A stretch of DNA of 59,022 bases from Candidatus Avelusimicrobium aviculae. GTDB taxonomy: Bacteria > Elusimicrobiota > Elusimicrobia > Elusimicrobiales > Elusimicrobiaceae. Shown here one piece after another: positions 1 to 7,916 of this stretch. Position numbers and translations under genes: made by a program. Location of the stretch: positions 1-59,022 of the forward strand of contig CALUXF010000009.1 in the NCBI GenBank assembly GCA_944324655.1. The letters run 5' to 3'. The notes beneath the pieces are model-generated. The model was not told where the DNA came from. It was given only the letters and a program-made list of their open reading frames with translations, and ran no database searches. The stretch's first letter is position 1; every line of letters begins with the position of its first letter.

Positions 1-36
1 GTTTTTTTATCTTCCTTACCGGTGAAACCTTTACCG

Positions 37-61
37 AACCCCCAGCCTAGCTGGGGGTTTT
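37..61 (+). terminator. Rho-independent terminator of a gene left of the window
   Basis: A GC-rich stem (CCCCCAG ... CTGGGGG) is followed by TTTT. It is oriented to stop a plus-strand gene that ends before the window begins. No coding remnant of that gene is recognisable in the first 36 bases. Confidence 0.7.
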
Positions 62-71
62 CACAACATAC

Positions 72-108
72 AAAAAAACCCCGGGGTTCAAACGGCCCCG
101 GGGTTTTT
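72..108 (-). terminator. Bidirectional terminator after the response-regulator gene
   Basis: An A-run, a CCCCGGGG/CCCCGGGG-type stem and a T-run form a symmetrical hairpin. It lies 13 bases past the stop of the minus-strand response regulator, so it ends that transcript and can back up the plus-strand terminator beside it. Confidence 0.8.
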
Positions 109-120
109 ATGCGGTAAAAA

Positions 121-492
121 TCACTTTCCCTGCTTCGGCAGCAACCGGTGAATGGAAGAAAGCAGTTCATCCGTGTCAAACGGTTTAAATAAGATGCCGT
201 CCGCCCCCAACCGCTGGGCTTCGGCCACAATGGTATCCTGCCGCAAACCTGTAACCATTAACACTTTCACGGCAGGCAAATGTTTTTTCAGTTTAGCCAA
301 AATATCCAAACCGTTTTCCGTAGGAAAGAAAATATCCAGCAGAACAAGCCCCACCCCGCTGCCGTTTATCTTTGAAAACAGCTCGGCAGAGCCGCCCGCC
401 TCAAATACCACTTCAAAACCGGAAGATTCCAATACATTGCGTATCGCGGAGCGTAATATAACGGAATCATCCACCAACGCTATTTTAAACAT
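121..492 (-). CDS. Stand-alone CheY-like response regulator
   Basis: A 123-residue protein consisting only of a receiver domain, with no output domain. The acidic pocket is D8/D9, the phospho-acceptor is D53 (LLD), the switch Thr is T81 (MVTG) and the conserved Lys is K103 (FKPF). All the receiver signature residues are therefore intact. Such single-domain regulators act in the cytoplasm through protein contacts. It follows the phosphohexomutase gene by 14 bases on the same strand and is probably co-transcribed with it. No cognate kinase is adjacent; the only histidine kinase in the window is 36 kb away. It contrasts with the three exported receiver proteins at 49.7-53.2 kb, which lack the Lys. 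Confidence 0.93.
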   Translation of the reverse strand: MFKIALVDDSVILRSAIRNVLESSGFEVVFEAGGSAELFSKINGSGVGLVLLDIFFPTENGLDILAKLKKHLPAVKVLMVTGLRQDTIVAEAQRLGADGILFKPFDTDELLSSIHRLLPKQGK

Positions 493-506
493 ACAAATAC
501 AACCCT

Positions 507-1916
507 CTACTTTAAATACGGGCCTACTATCTTGGCCCCAAAATCCAACAACGCCTGGGTGTCTTTCTTAACAGCCGTTTCCGCATATACGCGCAACAAA
601 GGCTCCGTACCGGAAGGGCGGATTAACACCCATTCGTCATTATCCAAAATGATTTTCAAACCGTCCGCCGTGTACAGCTCGGCAATTTTATGGCCGTTTA
701 CTTTTTTGGGCAATTTTTTGCGCATTTTTTCCACCACGGCCGCTTTATCCATGGGTTTGGTAATAGGGAAATCCTTGCGCAAATAGACGGAAGAACCATA
801 TTCTTTGGCCACTTCCTCGCACAATTGGCTGGCTTTTTTGCCCGTTACCGCCATAATTTCCAAAAACGTAAGCGCCACCAAAAGGCCGTCCCGGTCCGGC
901 ACGCTGCCTTTCCACGCATAGCCGCCGGATTCTTCCACCCCAAAGGCGACATCATCCAAAAACATGCGCTCCGCCACATTTTTAAAACCAATGCCCACTT
1001 CTTCAAACAACATATCATACTTGCGGGCAATACGTTTTAATAAATACCCCATAGAGAAAGTCTCCACCACTTTCCCTTTCAATTTTTTATTCTTTATCAA
1101 ATAATCCAAAAGCACCGCCGCCAATACACAGGGGGTAAGGTAGGTGCCCTTTTCGTCCACTAAAGCAACGCGGTCTCCGTCCCCGTCAAAAGCCACGCCC
1201 AATATGGCCTTTTTGGCTAAGACTTCTTTCTTTAAATCGGTCAGGTTTTTTTCCACGGGTTCGGGTTGGATACCGTTAAAAGTGGGGTCATGCTGGGCCC
1301 GCATGGAAATCACCCGCGTTTCAGGCAATAATTTTTCCATATATCCGGAAGCCGCGCCATACATATAATCCATCACAATCTTGCCTTTCATGGCTTTGAT
1401 TTTTTTCATATTTACGCGGGAAGAAATATATTTGAGGTATACGTCCGTTAAATCTTTGCGTTCCGCTTTTTGCCCATATAAAGACAAAATGGTGTTTTGG
1501 TCCAGCAATTGTTCCACCTCTTTGGTAACGCGCACCGGGGCGGAACCTCCGGCCAGCTTAATCTTTATGCCGTTGTAGTTGGCCGGGTTGTGGCTGGCCG
1601 TAACCATTACCGCCAGCCAAAATTTAGAAAGAGTCAGGCAGCTGGCTACCGGGGTGCTGACGGGCCGCTCAGACAAAATAACGTCTATTTTATTGGAACG
1701 AAAGATGGAGGCGATAGTCTCGGCAAACATATCAGACATAAAACGCCGGTCATACCCTACAAAAATTTTAGAGGTTTTGCCTTCTTCTTCCGCGGGGGCG
1801 TTTTCGTTAATATAATCGGCAAGCGCCTGCGCCATGCGGCGCACATTGGCAAAAGTAAAATCCCAGGCGATGATTCCTCTCCAGCCGTCCGTACCAAACT
1901 TGATGTCAGTTGCCAT
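507..1916 (-). CDS. Phosphomannomutase/phosphoglucomutase-type phosphohexomutase
   Basis: A 469-residue alpha-D-phosphohexomutase that interconverts 1- and 6-phosphosugars through a phosphoserine. The visible signatures, in order, are FGTDGWRG (about 7-14), the phosphoserine loop TASHNP (106-111, S108), the metal loop DGDGDR (244-249), a GVEESGG sugar-binding loop near 327, and the phosphate-binding RPSGTEP near 436. Start: the ATG at 1916 is preceded by AAGGAG. The exact sugar (glucose, mannose or glucosamine) cannot be read from these motifs. A second, longer phosphoglucomutase lies at 11.1-12.7 kb, so this copy more likely serves another sugar phosphate. It precedes the response regulator gene in an apparent operon. 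Confidence 0.88.
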   Translation of the reverse strand: MATDIKFGTDGWRGIIAWDFTFANVRRMAQALADYINENAPAEEEGKTSKIFVGYDRRFMSDMFAETIASIFRSNKIDVILSERPVSTPVASCLTLSKFWLAVMVTASHNPANYNGIKIKLAGGSAPVRVTKEVEQLLDQNTILSLYGQKAERKDLTDVYLKYISSRVNMKKIKAMKGKIVMDYMYGAASGYMEKLLPETRVISMRAQHDPTFNGIQPEPVEKNLTDLKKEVLAKKAILGVAFDGDGDRVALVDEKGTYLTPCVLAAVLLDYLIKNKKLKGKVVETFSMGYLLKRIARKYDMLFEEVGIGFKNVAERMFLDDVAFGVEESGGYAWKGSVPDRDGLLVALTFLEIMAVTGKKASQLCEEVAKEYGSSVYLRKDFPITKPMDKAAVVEKMRKKLPKKVNGHKIAELYTADGLKIILDNDEWVLIRPSGTEPLLRVYAETAVKKDTQALLDFGAKIVGPYLK

Positions 1917-1964
1917 AAAATCTCCTTAAAAGGTATAGTCATTTCCGCGCGAAACAGTAAAAAG

Positions 1965-2307
1965 TGGAGGTGGGGGGATTCGCACCCCCGTCCGAACATC
2001 TTCCCCGCCAAGGCGCTACAAGTTTAGCTCTGCTTGTTGAACCACACTCTAAGCGCAGAGCGGCAAGAATATGGTTTGTTCCGTTTGTCTTACGCACGGG
2101 AAGACGAAACGCGCCGCCCGTGCGGCATTTCACATGATGACCGTGGCCTCTTAGCGTGTGAAAAGCGCCAAGAGCACGGTGGGACTAAGCGTTAGCCCAA
2201 GCAACATTGCTGTTGTTAGTTATTTTTTGGCCCTATTTTAGCCGGCCTGGCCAACCGGCACTTGCTCCCAGGCGATAACAGATACCCGTCGAATCTATTA
2301 CACCCCC
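1965..2307 (-). ncRNA. ssrA: tmRNA (ssrA)
   Basis: Read on the minus strand, the 5' end GGGGGTGTAATAGATTCGAC and the 3' end with its T-arm (GGGGGTGCGAATCCCCC) and CACCTCC form the tRNA-like domain. The 7-bp acceptor pairs GGGGGTG with CACCTCC (one G-U). The discriminator is A1965 and CCA is not encoded. The mRNA-like part has an in-frame UAG followed by a probable GGC resume codon at 2230-2232 and a stop at 2185-2187. tmRNA rescues stalled ribosomes with SmpB; SmpB is not in this window. It lies between the phosphohexomutase and the divergent NYN gene. Confidence 0.93.
2185..2232 (-). other. tmRNA proteolysis-tag reading frame
   Basis: Of the three frames, only one stays open from the UAG at the expected resume point to a stop. 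It reads G-Q-K-I-T-N-N-S-N-V-A-W-A-N-A-stop. The first residue depends on GGC being the resume codon, which is inferred. The C-terminus is ANA rather than the usual (A)LAA or VAA. Confidence 0.7.
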
Positions 2308-2405
2308 GTAAAACGGAAATTTTCAGAGAACCCTTACCTGCAAAAAACGGTATTATATTGTATCATTTTCTTATAACAATTTTTCGTTGGAAAGGCAACC
2401 ACAGC

Positions 2406-2819
2406 ATGATGTATACCACCACCAAACCCACCCTGTATTTAATTGACGGCTTAAACATGGTAAGAAGTTTCTTATACGAGTTTTCCCGCACGGAAGAGGA
2501 AGTGACCGCCGATTTTATTGATTTTCTGGAAGATATGTCCAGCCTGGAGCAATACGCCATGCACGAGTATAACATCATTTTTGACGGTTCTTTCCGTCCC
2601 GTAGGCCCCCTGTACCGCGCCGGCGTGCATATTGAATTTTCTGAACAAAACACCGCAGATCAAATTATTTACGAAAAAGCCTGTTTCTTACACGCGAGCG
2701 GCAAACGCGTTATTGCCGTTACGGACGACCGGGAACTGCAAAACGCCCTTAAAAAAGAAGGGATAAAAACCTTGTTTTGCCAAAAATTTTACCGTTCTTT
2801 TAAGCGTTTTGATAAATAA
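2406..2819 (+). CDS. NYN-domain (YacP-like) predicted ribonuclease
   Basis: A 137-residue protein of the PIN-like NYN superfamily, which groups with bacterial YacP. Visible motifs are LIDGLNMVRSF near the N-terminus (metal-binding Asp), IIFDGS, NTADQIIYEKA and VTDDREL near the C-terminal half, all consistent with the acidic cluster of this fold. The function is predicted as endoribonuclease; the substrate is unknown. Start: the longest frame would begin inside the tmRNA gene, so the ATG at 2406 is chosen, with GGAAAGG about 10 bases upstream; the next codon is also ATG. It stands alone before tRNA-Leu. Confidence 0.82.
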   Translation: MMYTTTKPTLYLIDGLNMVRSFLYEFSRTEEEVTADFIDFLEDMSSLEQYAMHEYNIIFDGSFRPVGPLYRAGVHIEFSEQNTADQIIYEKACFLHASGKRVIAVTDDRELQNALKKEGIKTLFCQKFYRSFKRFDK

Positions 2820-2831
2820 TCCATAAAAAAA

Positions 2832-2860
2832 TGCACAAGACCTTCTTTTTTTGTTAAAAT
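2832..2860 (+). promoter_or_regulatory. Probable promoter of tRNA-Leu
   Basis: TGCACA, a 17-base spacer and TAAAAT end 13 bases before the tRNA. The -35 is a weak match. The GTTAAAAT box resembles those upstream of tRNA-Asp and tRNA-His in this window. Confidence 0.5.
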
Positions 2861-2873
2861 AATAGACAGTTAA

Positions 2874-2956
2874 GGGCTGGTGGCGGAATGGCAGACGCGA
2901 CAGACTTAAAATCTGTTGGCCGCAAGGCCGTGGGGGTTCAAGTCCCCCCCTGCCCA
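2874..2956 (+). tRNA. tRNA-Leu(TAA)
   Basis: A complete class II tRNA with D-arm GCGGAATGGCAGACGC, anticodon stem CAGAC/ATCTG around loop CTTAAAA (anticodon TAA), a long variable arm and T-arm GGGGGTTCAAGTCCCCC. The acceptor stem GGGCTGG/CCTGCCC has a U-U mismatch at pair 5-68. CCA is not encoded. Confidence 0.95.
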
Positions 2957-2988
2957 CTCTTTTTATTACTCTTCCCTTGAGGTGAGCC

Positions 2989-3654
2989 ATGTTGGAAGAC
3001 ATTAACAGAACGTTTGCCAAATGTTTTGGTTGGGTTTTTACCGTACTGCCAATGGGGCTCAAATTCTTTGCCGTATTGGCGTTAGTAGCTTGTATTTTTG
3101 CTTTGATTAATCTGCGCGCGTTGGGTTTCTTATGCGCGCTGCTGGCTGTTTTTTGCGCGTTTTTCTTTCGGGATCCCAAGCGAAACGCTTCTTTTACGGA
3201 AGATGAAATTGCCTCCCCGGCGGACGGCACCGTTTTAAGCATTCAAACGGAAGAGGACCCGAACTCCGTAGTCATTCGCATTTTCCTTTCTATTTTTGAC
3301 GTGCACGTGCAATACGCAACCATCAACGGCAAAGTGGGTGATATCTTTTACAACAAAGGCACTTTCCTTTTTGCCAATAACCCGGAAGCCGTTAAAAACG
3401 AACGCAATTTAATTCAAATTTTCCGCCCCAACAGCGATAAATTCGCCCATGTGGAACAAATTACCGGTGCCATTGCCCGCCGCATTGAGTGCTGGGTAAA
3501 ACCCGGGCAGGATATTAAAATAGGGGAACACTTGGGGTTAGTGCGCTTTGGCTCCCAAGTGGCGGTATACTTACCTAAAAACTCCGTGCGGGTTATGGTA
3601 AAAGAAGGGCAAAAAGTACAAGGCGGGTTAACCGTGCTTGCCCTGTGGAAATAA
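2989..3654 (+). CDS. psd: Phosphatidylserine decarboxylase proenzyme (short type)
   Basis: A 221-residue proenzyme of the short, archaeal/Bacteroides-like Psd type. It decarboxylates phosphatidylserine to phosphatidylethanolamine at the inner membrane using a pyruvoyl group made by self-cleavage. A hydrophobic N-terminal segment spans about 24-60. SPADG is at 76-80, the DVHVQ His at 106, and the cleavage pair G188-S189 in RFGSQV. The ATG at 2989 follows GAGGTGA. The phosphatidylserine synthase gene starts 16 bases downstream, so the two consecutive steps of phosphatidylethanolamine synthesis form one operon. Confidence 0.93.
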   Translation: MLEDINRTFAKCFGWVFTVLPMGLKFFAVLALVACIFALINLRALGFLCALLAVFCAFFFRDPKRNASFTEDEIASPADGTVLSIQTEEDPNSVVIRIFLSIFDVHVQYATINGKVGDIFYNKGTFLFANNPEAVKNERNLIQIFRPNSDKFAHVEQITGAIARRIECWVKPGQDIKIGEHLGLVRFGSQVAVYLPKNSVRVMVKEGQKVQGGLTVLALWK

Positions 3655-3670
3655 GCGCGAGGTTTAAACT

Positions 3671-4480
3671 ATGGCAGAAGATATGCAGCCTGAACAAAAA
3701 CAAGAAAATAATGTGGTAGACCGCCTAAAACACACGGGGGCAATCACGGCCCCTTCTTTATTTACCTTAGGTAATTTGGCATGCGGATTTTTTTCTATTT
3801 TAGCGGCCGCGAAAGGCAATTTTGCGCAAGCGGGTTGGCTTATTTTGGTAGCCGCCGTTTTTGATATGTTTGACGGACGCATCGCCCGGTTATTAGGGAC
3901 GGAAAGCAGCTTTGGGGTGGAAATGGATTCTTTGGCGGACGCCGTGTCTTTCTGCACCGCCCCGGCCATGCTGATGTACTTTTTTGTACTGCATGAGCAA
4001 CCTTTGTGGGGCGCGCCCATTGCCTGTGTATATGCCTGCTTTGGCGTATTGCGTTTAGCGCGTTTTAACACCATGGCCCACGCGGGAGAAAGCTCCAAAA
4101 AGTATTTCTCCGGCTTGCCGGTGCCCGCGCCGGCGGCGTTACTGGCTTCTTTTGCCATTTCTTACAGTATTATGGAAGGCAATATGGGCGGGCATAACCT
4201 GCGTTTGGTAACCCACTATTTGCCGCATTTATATAATTTTGTATGGTTTGCCATGTTGATTTTGTCTTTGCTGATGGTATCCAACGTACCTTACGCCGCG
4301 TTTAAAGCCAAACGCGAAAAACGCCTCAGCGTATGGACGTTGCTGCTGTTGGTATTTTTAGTGGTATTATTAATCCGCTACCCGCAGGATGTCATTTTAA
4401 TTGTATTTTCTTCTTACGTTATATTTGGCCTGTTGGCCCTGCTGTACCGGGCCTTCCGCGGGATAAAAACGGAAAAATAA
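3671..4480 (+). CDS. pssA: CDP-diacylglycerol-serine O-phosphatidyltransferase
   Basis: A 269-residue multi-spanning membrane enzyme that makes phosphatidylserine from CDP-diacylglycerol and serine. The CDP-alcohol phosphotransferase signature is complete: D65, D68-G69, A72-R73, G82, D86 and D90. Roughly seven or eight hydrophobic segments follow; the last third (about 185-262) carries additional strongly hydrophobic helices, as in the type II family. It works immediately before Psd in the pathway and is the last gene of the psd-pssA operon, which ends in a strong terminator. Confidence 0.93.
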   Translation: MAEDMQPEQKQENNVVDRLKHTGAITAPSLFTLGNLACGFFSILAAAKGNFAQAGWLILVAAVFDMFDGRIARLLGTESSFGVEMDSLADAVSFCTAPAMLMYFFVLHEQPLWGAPIACVYACFGVLRLARFNTMAHAGESSKKYFSGLPVPAPAALLASFAISYSIMEGNMGGHNLRLVTHYLPHLYNFVWFAMLILSLLMVSNVPYAAFKAKREKRLSVWTLLLLVFLVVLLIRYPQDVILIVFSSYVIFGLLALLYRAFRGIKTEK

Positions 4481-4495
4481 AAGATTTCAAACCAA

Positions 4496-4529
4496 AACCC
4501 GGTGTTGTTATAACACCGGGTTTTTTATT
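4496..4529 (+). terminator. Terminator of psd-pssA
   Basis: A perfect stem AACCCGGTGTT/AACACCGGGTT with a short loop, followed by TTTTTTATT, lies 16 bases after the pssA stop. Confidence 0.9.
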
Positions 4530-4651
4530 GTAATTTTTTCAAACACCCGCCCTTAAACCGAAAACCGCTGGCTGCTACTGGCAAGAAAGCGGTGATTTTC
4601 AGGAATTGTGTGGCAGCCGGGAAATGAATAATAGGAACTGTTATTGTGAAA
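4530..4651. other. Non-coding segment between convergent terminators
   Basis: About 120 bases without an ORF between pssA and corA. Positions 4568-4578 can pair with 4610-4620 over 11 bp (with G-U pairs), and ACCGCT 4564-4569 can pair with AGCGGT 4588-4593. A structured small RNA is possible but unproven. Confidence 0.25.
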
Positions 4652-4687
4652 CAAAAAACGCCCCCTGTATAAACAGGGGGCGTTTTA
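4652..4687 (-). terminator. Terminator of corA (bidirectional)
   Basis: An AAAAAACGCCCCCTG stem partner and CAGGGGGCGTTTT form a strong hairpin with T-runs on both strands, 13 bases beyond the corA stop. Confidence 0.88.
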
Positions 4688-4699
4688 TTTTTTAACGTG

Positions 4700-5614
4700 T
4701 TACCAATTTTTGTGTTTCCAAAACATCATGACCAGCCAAACCAAAATTAAACACACTCCCATTAACATCCAAAACGCGTCCGGATGGTCAGACAGCGGCA
4801 GCGCCACGTTCATGCCGTAAGCGCTTACCACAAAGGTGGGGACCATCATCCAAATAGTAATCACGTTTAATTTTTTAATCAGCAGGTTCAAATTGTTGTT
4901 TACCACCGAGGCCCGCGCGTCCAGCAGCTGCGCCAAAATGTTGGAATATATATCCGCCTGGGTTTTGCACTGCATGTTTTCAATGATGATGTCATCCAGC
5001 ATCTCCTGGTCTTTTTCATCAAAACCTATGCGGGCGGAAAGGTTGCGGGTTTTTTCAAACACAAAACCGTTGGAGGTTATCGCTTCGGCGTAATAAACCA
5101 AGCTTTTTACCAAACTAAACAAATTAAGCAGATAGGTGTTATCCATGGCTTCGGTCATTTTATCTTCAATCTCTTCCGAAATCATATGGATAATGCGCAA
5201 ATGTTCCACATAGTGCGAAATGGAATTGTACACCAGTTTTAAAAATACTTCCTTAATGCTTCCTACGCTTTGGAAACGCTTGCCCACAAACAGCGGGATG
5301 TCTTCCGCCAGCACCACCACCAGCTTGTCCTCAAACAAAAACATACCGACAGACGCCACCTTAAATTCCAGCTGGTCTTTGCCGGAATAATTTTTAGGGC
5401 GCTTATAAATCATGACGATATGTTCGGGTTCAAATTCCAGGCGGGGTTGTTCGTCCGGGTCCAAGGCGCTGGCGAGGGTATGCTCGTCTATTTGGAACTT
5501 TTCCACCAAAAAACGCTGCTCGTCCAGCGTTGGGTTGGTATACACCCAAACCTGCGGGGCGGCCTCGTCCACTTCCACCAATTTGCGGGCAACAAGGTTG
5601 TATTTTTTAAGCAT
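4700..5614 (-). CDS. corA: CorA-family magnesium/divalent cation channel
   Basis: A 304-residue CorA/MRS2 family protein, a homopentameric Mg2+ (or Co2+/Ni2+) uptake channel of the inner membrane. The long N-terminal cytoplasmic part ends in a helical stalk. Two C-terminal membrane segments flank the signature loop; GMN is at 267-269, preceded by Tyr, and the second helix covers about 283-298, ending in the basic tail KHKNW. Length and layout are normal for the family. It is a single-gene unit convergent with pssA and separated from the alanine symporter by 80 bases. Confidence 0.92.
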   Translation of the reverse strand: MLKKYNLVARKLVEVDEAAPQVWVYTNPTLDEQRFLVEKFQIDEHTLASALDPDEQPRLEFEPEHIVMIYKRPKNYSGKDQLEFKVASVGMFLFEDKLVVVLAEDIPLFVGKRFQSVGSIKEVFLKLVYNSISHYVEHLRIIHMISEEIEDKMTEAMDNTYLLNLFSLVKSLVYYAEAITSNGFVFEKTRNLSARIGFDEKDQEMLDDIIIENMQCKTQADIYSNILAQLLDARASVVNNNLNLLIKKLNVITIWMMVPTFVVSAYGMNVALPLSDHPDAFWMLMGVCLILVWLVMMFWKHKNW

Positions 5615-5694
5615 GGGGAATTCTCCCGGATAAACAACTACCTATATGATAACACCTATTTTGCAAACTTGTAAAGCCAAAAAACAAAAATGCG

Positions 5695-7038
5695 TTATTT
5701 GGCTTTCAGCTCATCCGGCAAATACTGGGCCGTTATCTGCACCACCTGTTTGCGAAGCAGCCACAGCGCCAAGATATTGGGCACGCACATAATGGCAATG
5801 GCGGTATCCGCCAGTTCCCACACCAGTTTGGGGCTTAAAAATCCGCCCAGCGCCATGACGCACAGCCATAAAACGCGCACCGGATATTCCACCCGGCCCT
5901 TGATACAAAACTGGACGGCTTTTTCCGTATAATAGCTCCACCCCACCAACGTACTGAAGGCAAATAAGGTTAAAGAAACCAACAGCAGCTCTTTGCCAAA
6001 GGGAATAGACCCAAACGATACGGAAGCCAAATCCGCCCCGAAGTGGGTTCCTTCCTGCCAGTTCCCGGCTACTATCACCGCTAATCCGGAAAGCAGACAA
6101 ATGACCAAGGTGTCCCAAAAAACAGTAGAAGCGGACACCAACCCCTGGCGCACCGGGTTAGGCGTTTGAGCCGCGGCGGCGGCTATGGCGCCGCTTCCGC
6201 TGCCGGCCTCGTTAGACAATACCCCGCGGGACACCCCGTAACGAATAGCCTCCCGCACGGTAATCCCCACCGCGCCGCCCAGCAGGGCGCTGCCGCTGAA
6301 AGCGCTGGTAAAAATGGTATAAAACGCCCAGGGTATCTTTTGCCAGTGCACAGCCAGCACCGCCACACATAAAACAATGTACACAATCGCCATAAAAGGC
6401 ACCAGCCCCTTGCAAACAGCGGCTATTTTTTTCACCCCGCCCAAAATAATAGCCCCCGTTAACACAATTAATACAGAGGCAGAAGTAAAAGCCCCCACCC
6501 CGTACACGGAACCGTAAATATCCACCAAAGAATTGGTTTGTATTAACGCGTCGGCAAAACCCATTAAAGCAGTGGCCAAAGCAAAAACGGCGGCGGTCTT
6601 TTTCATATTCAGCGCGTTTTTAAGCACATACATGGGCCCGCCCACATACTCCCCGGAAGGAGCTTTCTGCCTGTATTGAACGGCTAAAACGGCCTCGGCA
6701 TATTTGGTAGCCATGCCTAAAAAAGCGGAAAGCATCATCCAAAACAAAGCGCCCGGCCCGCCGGTGGAAACAGCCGCCGCCACGCCTACAATATTGCCGG
6801 TGCCCACCATGGCCGCCAACGCGATAACGAGCGAACCAAAATTGCTGATTACCCCGGCGGAACGGTCTTTTATGGTACACAAGCGGATAGCATGGAACAA
6901 ATGGCGCTGAATGAGTTTTAATTTCCAAGTATAATACACACTGATACCCACAATCAGTATCAGCATGGGCGCGCCCCACAAGAACGCGTTAAACGCGGTT
7001 ACAGTCTGTAACAGCCCGGTTGTAAAGGTTTGTTCCAT
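5695..7038 (-). CDS. Sodium:alanine symporter family (AGCS) transporter
   Basis: A 447-residue inner-membrane transporter of the AGCS family, which takes up alanine or glycine with Na+. The family signature is visible as PGALFWMMLSAFLGMATK followed by YAEA, together with GNIVGVAAA and SNEAGSGSGAIAAA in the core helices. Start: the frame is open to 7086, but the ATG at 7038 (MEQTFTTG) is chosen because GAAGGAG lies just upstream; the extra residues would be hydrophilic and basic. It is divergent from the phosphorylase gene, leaving 67 bases for both promoters. The amino-acid specificity cannot be read from the sequence. Confidence 0.92.
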   Translation of the reverse strand: MEQTFTTGLLQTVTAFNAFLWGAPMLILIVGISVYYTWKLKLIQRHLFHAIRLCTIKDRSAGVISNFGSLVIALAAMVGTGNIVGVAAAVSTGGPGALFWMMLSAFLGMATKYAEAVLAVQYRQKAPSGEYVGGPMYVLKNALNMKKTAAVFALATALMGFADALIQTNSLVDIYGSVYGVGAFTSASVLIVLTGAIILGGVKKIAAVCKGLVPFMAIVYIVLCVAVLAVHWQKIPWAFYTIFTSAFSGSALLGGAVGITVREAIRYGVSRGVLSNEAGSGSGAIAAAAAQTPNPVRQGLVSASTVFWDTLVICLLSGLAVIVAGNWQEGTHFGADLASVSFGSIPFGKELLLVSLTLFAFSTLVGWSYYTEKAVQFCIKGRVEYPVRVLWLCVMALGGFLSPKLVWELADTAIAIMCVPNILALWLLRKQVVQITAQYLPDELKAK

Positions 7039-7105
7039 ATGCTCCTTCTTTTTTGTTATAGTAATAGTGTTGCGGCAAAGCAGCAACTTTAAAATTTTAC
7101 TATAT

Positions 7106-7852
7106 ATGACACTACTATTTCCTAAAAAAAAGAAAGCAGCCTTAAAAGAGATTTCCTCTCCCGCGGCCTATGTGAAACATATCCGCTGTGACATAAAACT
7201 GCCCAAAACGGCCGTTTTGTGCCCGATATCCTCCCTCACAAAATACGTGGAAAACCATTCCCAATACAAAAAATACAATTGCGAGGCGGACATCTACGTC
7301 CTGCAAAAACCCAACCTGTGCTATGTAACCAATTTCGGTTCCGGCGCGCCGGGCATGGCTATGGCGTTGGAAGTTTTAATTGCATTGGGGGTAAAAAAAT
7401 TCGTATTTATCGGTTTAGCGGGCTCTTTGCAGGAAGAACTGGAACCGGGAGATATGATGCTTTGCCAACAGGCTTTGTGTGATGACGGCACCTCCCCCTG
7501 CTATACAGCCAAAGAAATCACCCAGCCCAACAAAACCCTGCTTAACGCCTTAGCCAAACAGCTAAGCGCACTGGGGCATAATTACCACTTGGGGTTAAAT
7601 TGGACGACGGACGCCATCTTTCGCGAAACGCCGCAGGAAGTACGCCACTACCAACAAAAAAACGTGCTTAGCGTGGAAATGGAAATTGCCGCCTTTTACG
7701 CCATATGCGCCAAACGCAAAGCCCAAGGGGCCGCCGCGGTGGTAATCAGCGACGTGCTGGCCCGCTTAAAATGGGAACCCCACTTTGGGGAAAAAGCGAT
7801 TTTCCGCAATTTGGAACAACTGTTTATAGCGGCAGGAAAAGCTTTAAAATAA
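7106..7852 (+). CDS. Nucleoside phosphorylase (PNP/UDP family, uridine phosphorylase-like)
   Basis: A 248-residue enzyme of the PNP/UDP phosphorylase family 1, which cleaves nucleosides with phosphate to base and (deoxy)ribose-1-phosphate. Visible elements are FGSGAPGMAMALEVLIALG (phosphate/ribose-binding Gly loop), FIGLAGSL, and the family motif SVEMEIAAFY, whose Glu/Met contact the ribose. Uridine phosphorylase-like rather than MTA/SAH nucleosidase is inferred from the overall pattern. Start: the ATG at 7106 is chosen although no SD is present; a TAAAAT box ends 10 bases upstream, so the mRNA may be almost leaderless. An upstream ATG at 6965 would overlap the divergent transporter. Confidence 0.82.
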   Translation: MTLLFPKKKKAALKEISSPAAYVKHIRCDIKLPKTAVLCPISSLTKYVENHSQYKKYNCEADIYVLQKPNLCYVTNFGSGAPGMAMALEVLIALGVKKFVFIGLAGSLQEELEPGDMMLCQQALCDDGTSPCYTAKEITQPNKTLLNALAKQLSALGHNYHLGLNWTTDAIFRETPQEVRHYQQKNVLSVEMEIAAFYAICAKRKAQGAAAVVISDVLARLKWEPHFGEKAIFRNLEQLFIAAGKALK

Positions 7853-7865
7853 CCCAATAAACAAT

Positions 7866-7897
7866 AAAACCCCGGGCGTTTTGCCTGGGGTTTTTTA
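7866..7897 (+). terminator. Terminator between the phosphorylase and kinase genes
   Basis: The stem CCCCGGGC/GCCTGGGG (one G-U) is followed by TTTTTT. The A-run on the other side also allows termination of the convergent kinase transcript. Confidence 0.88.
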
Positions 7898-7916
7898 TTT
7901 TTAAAAAGAGAAAAGA

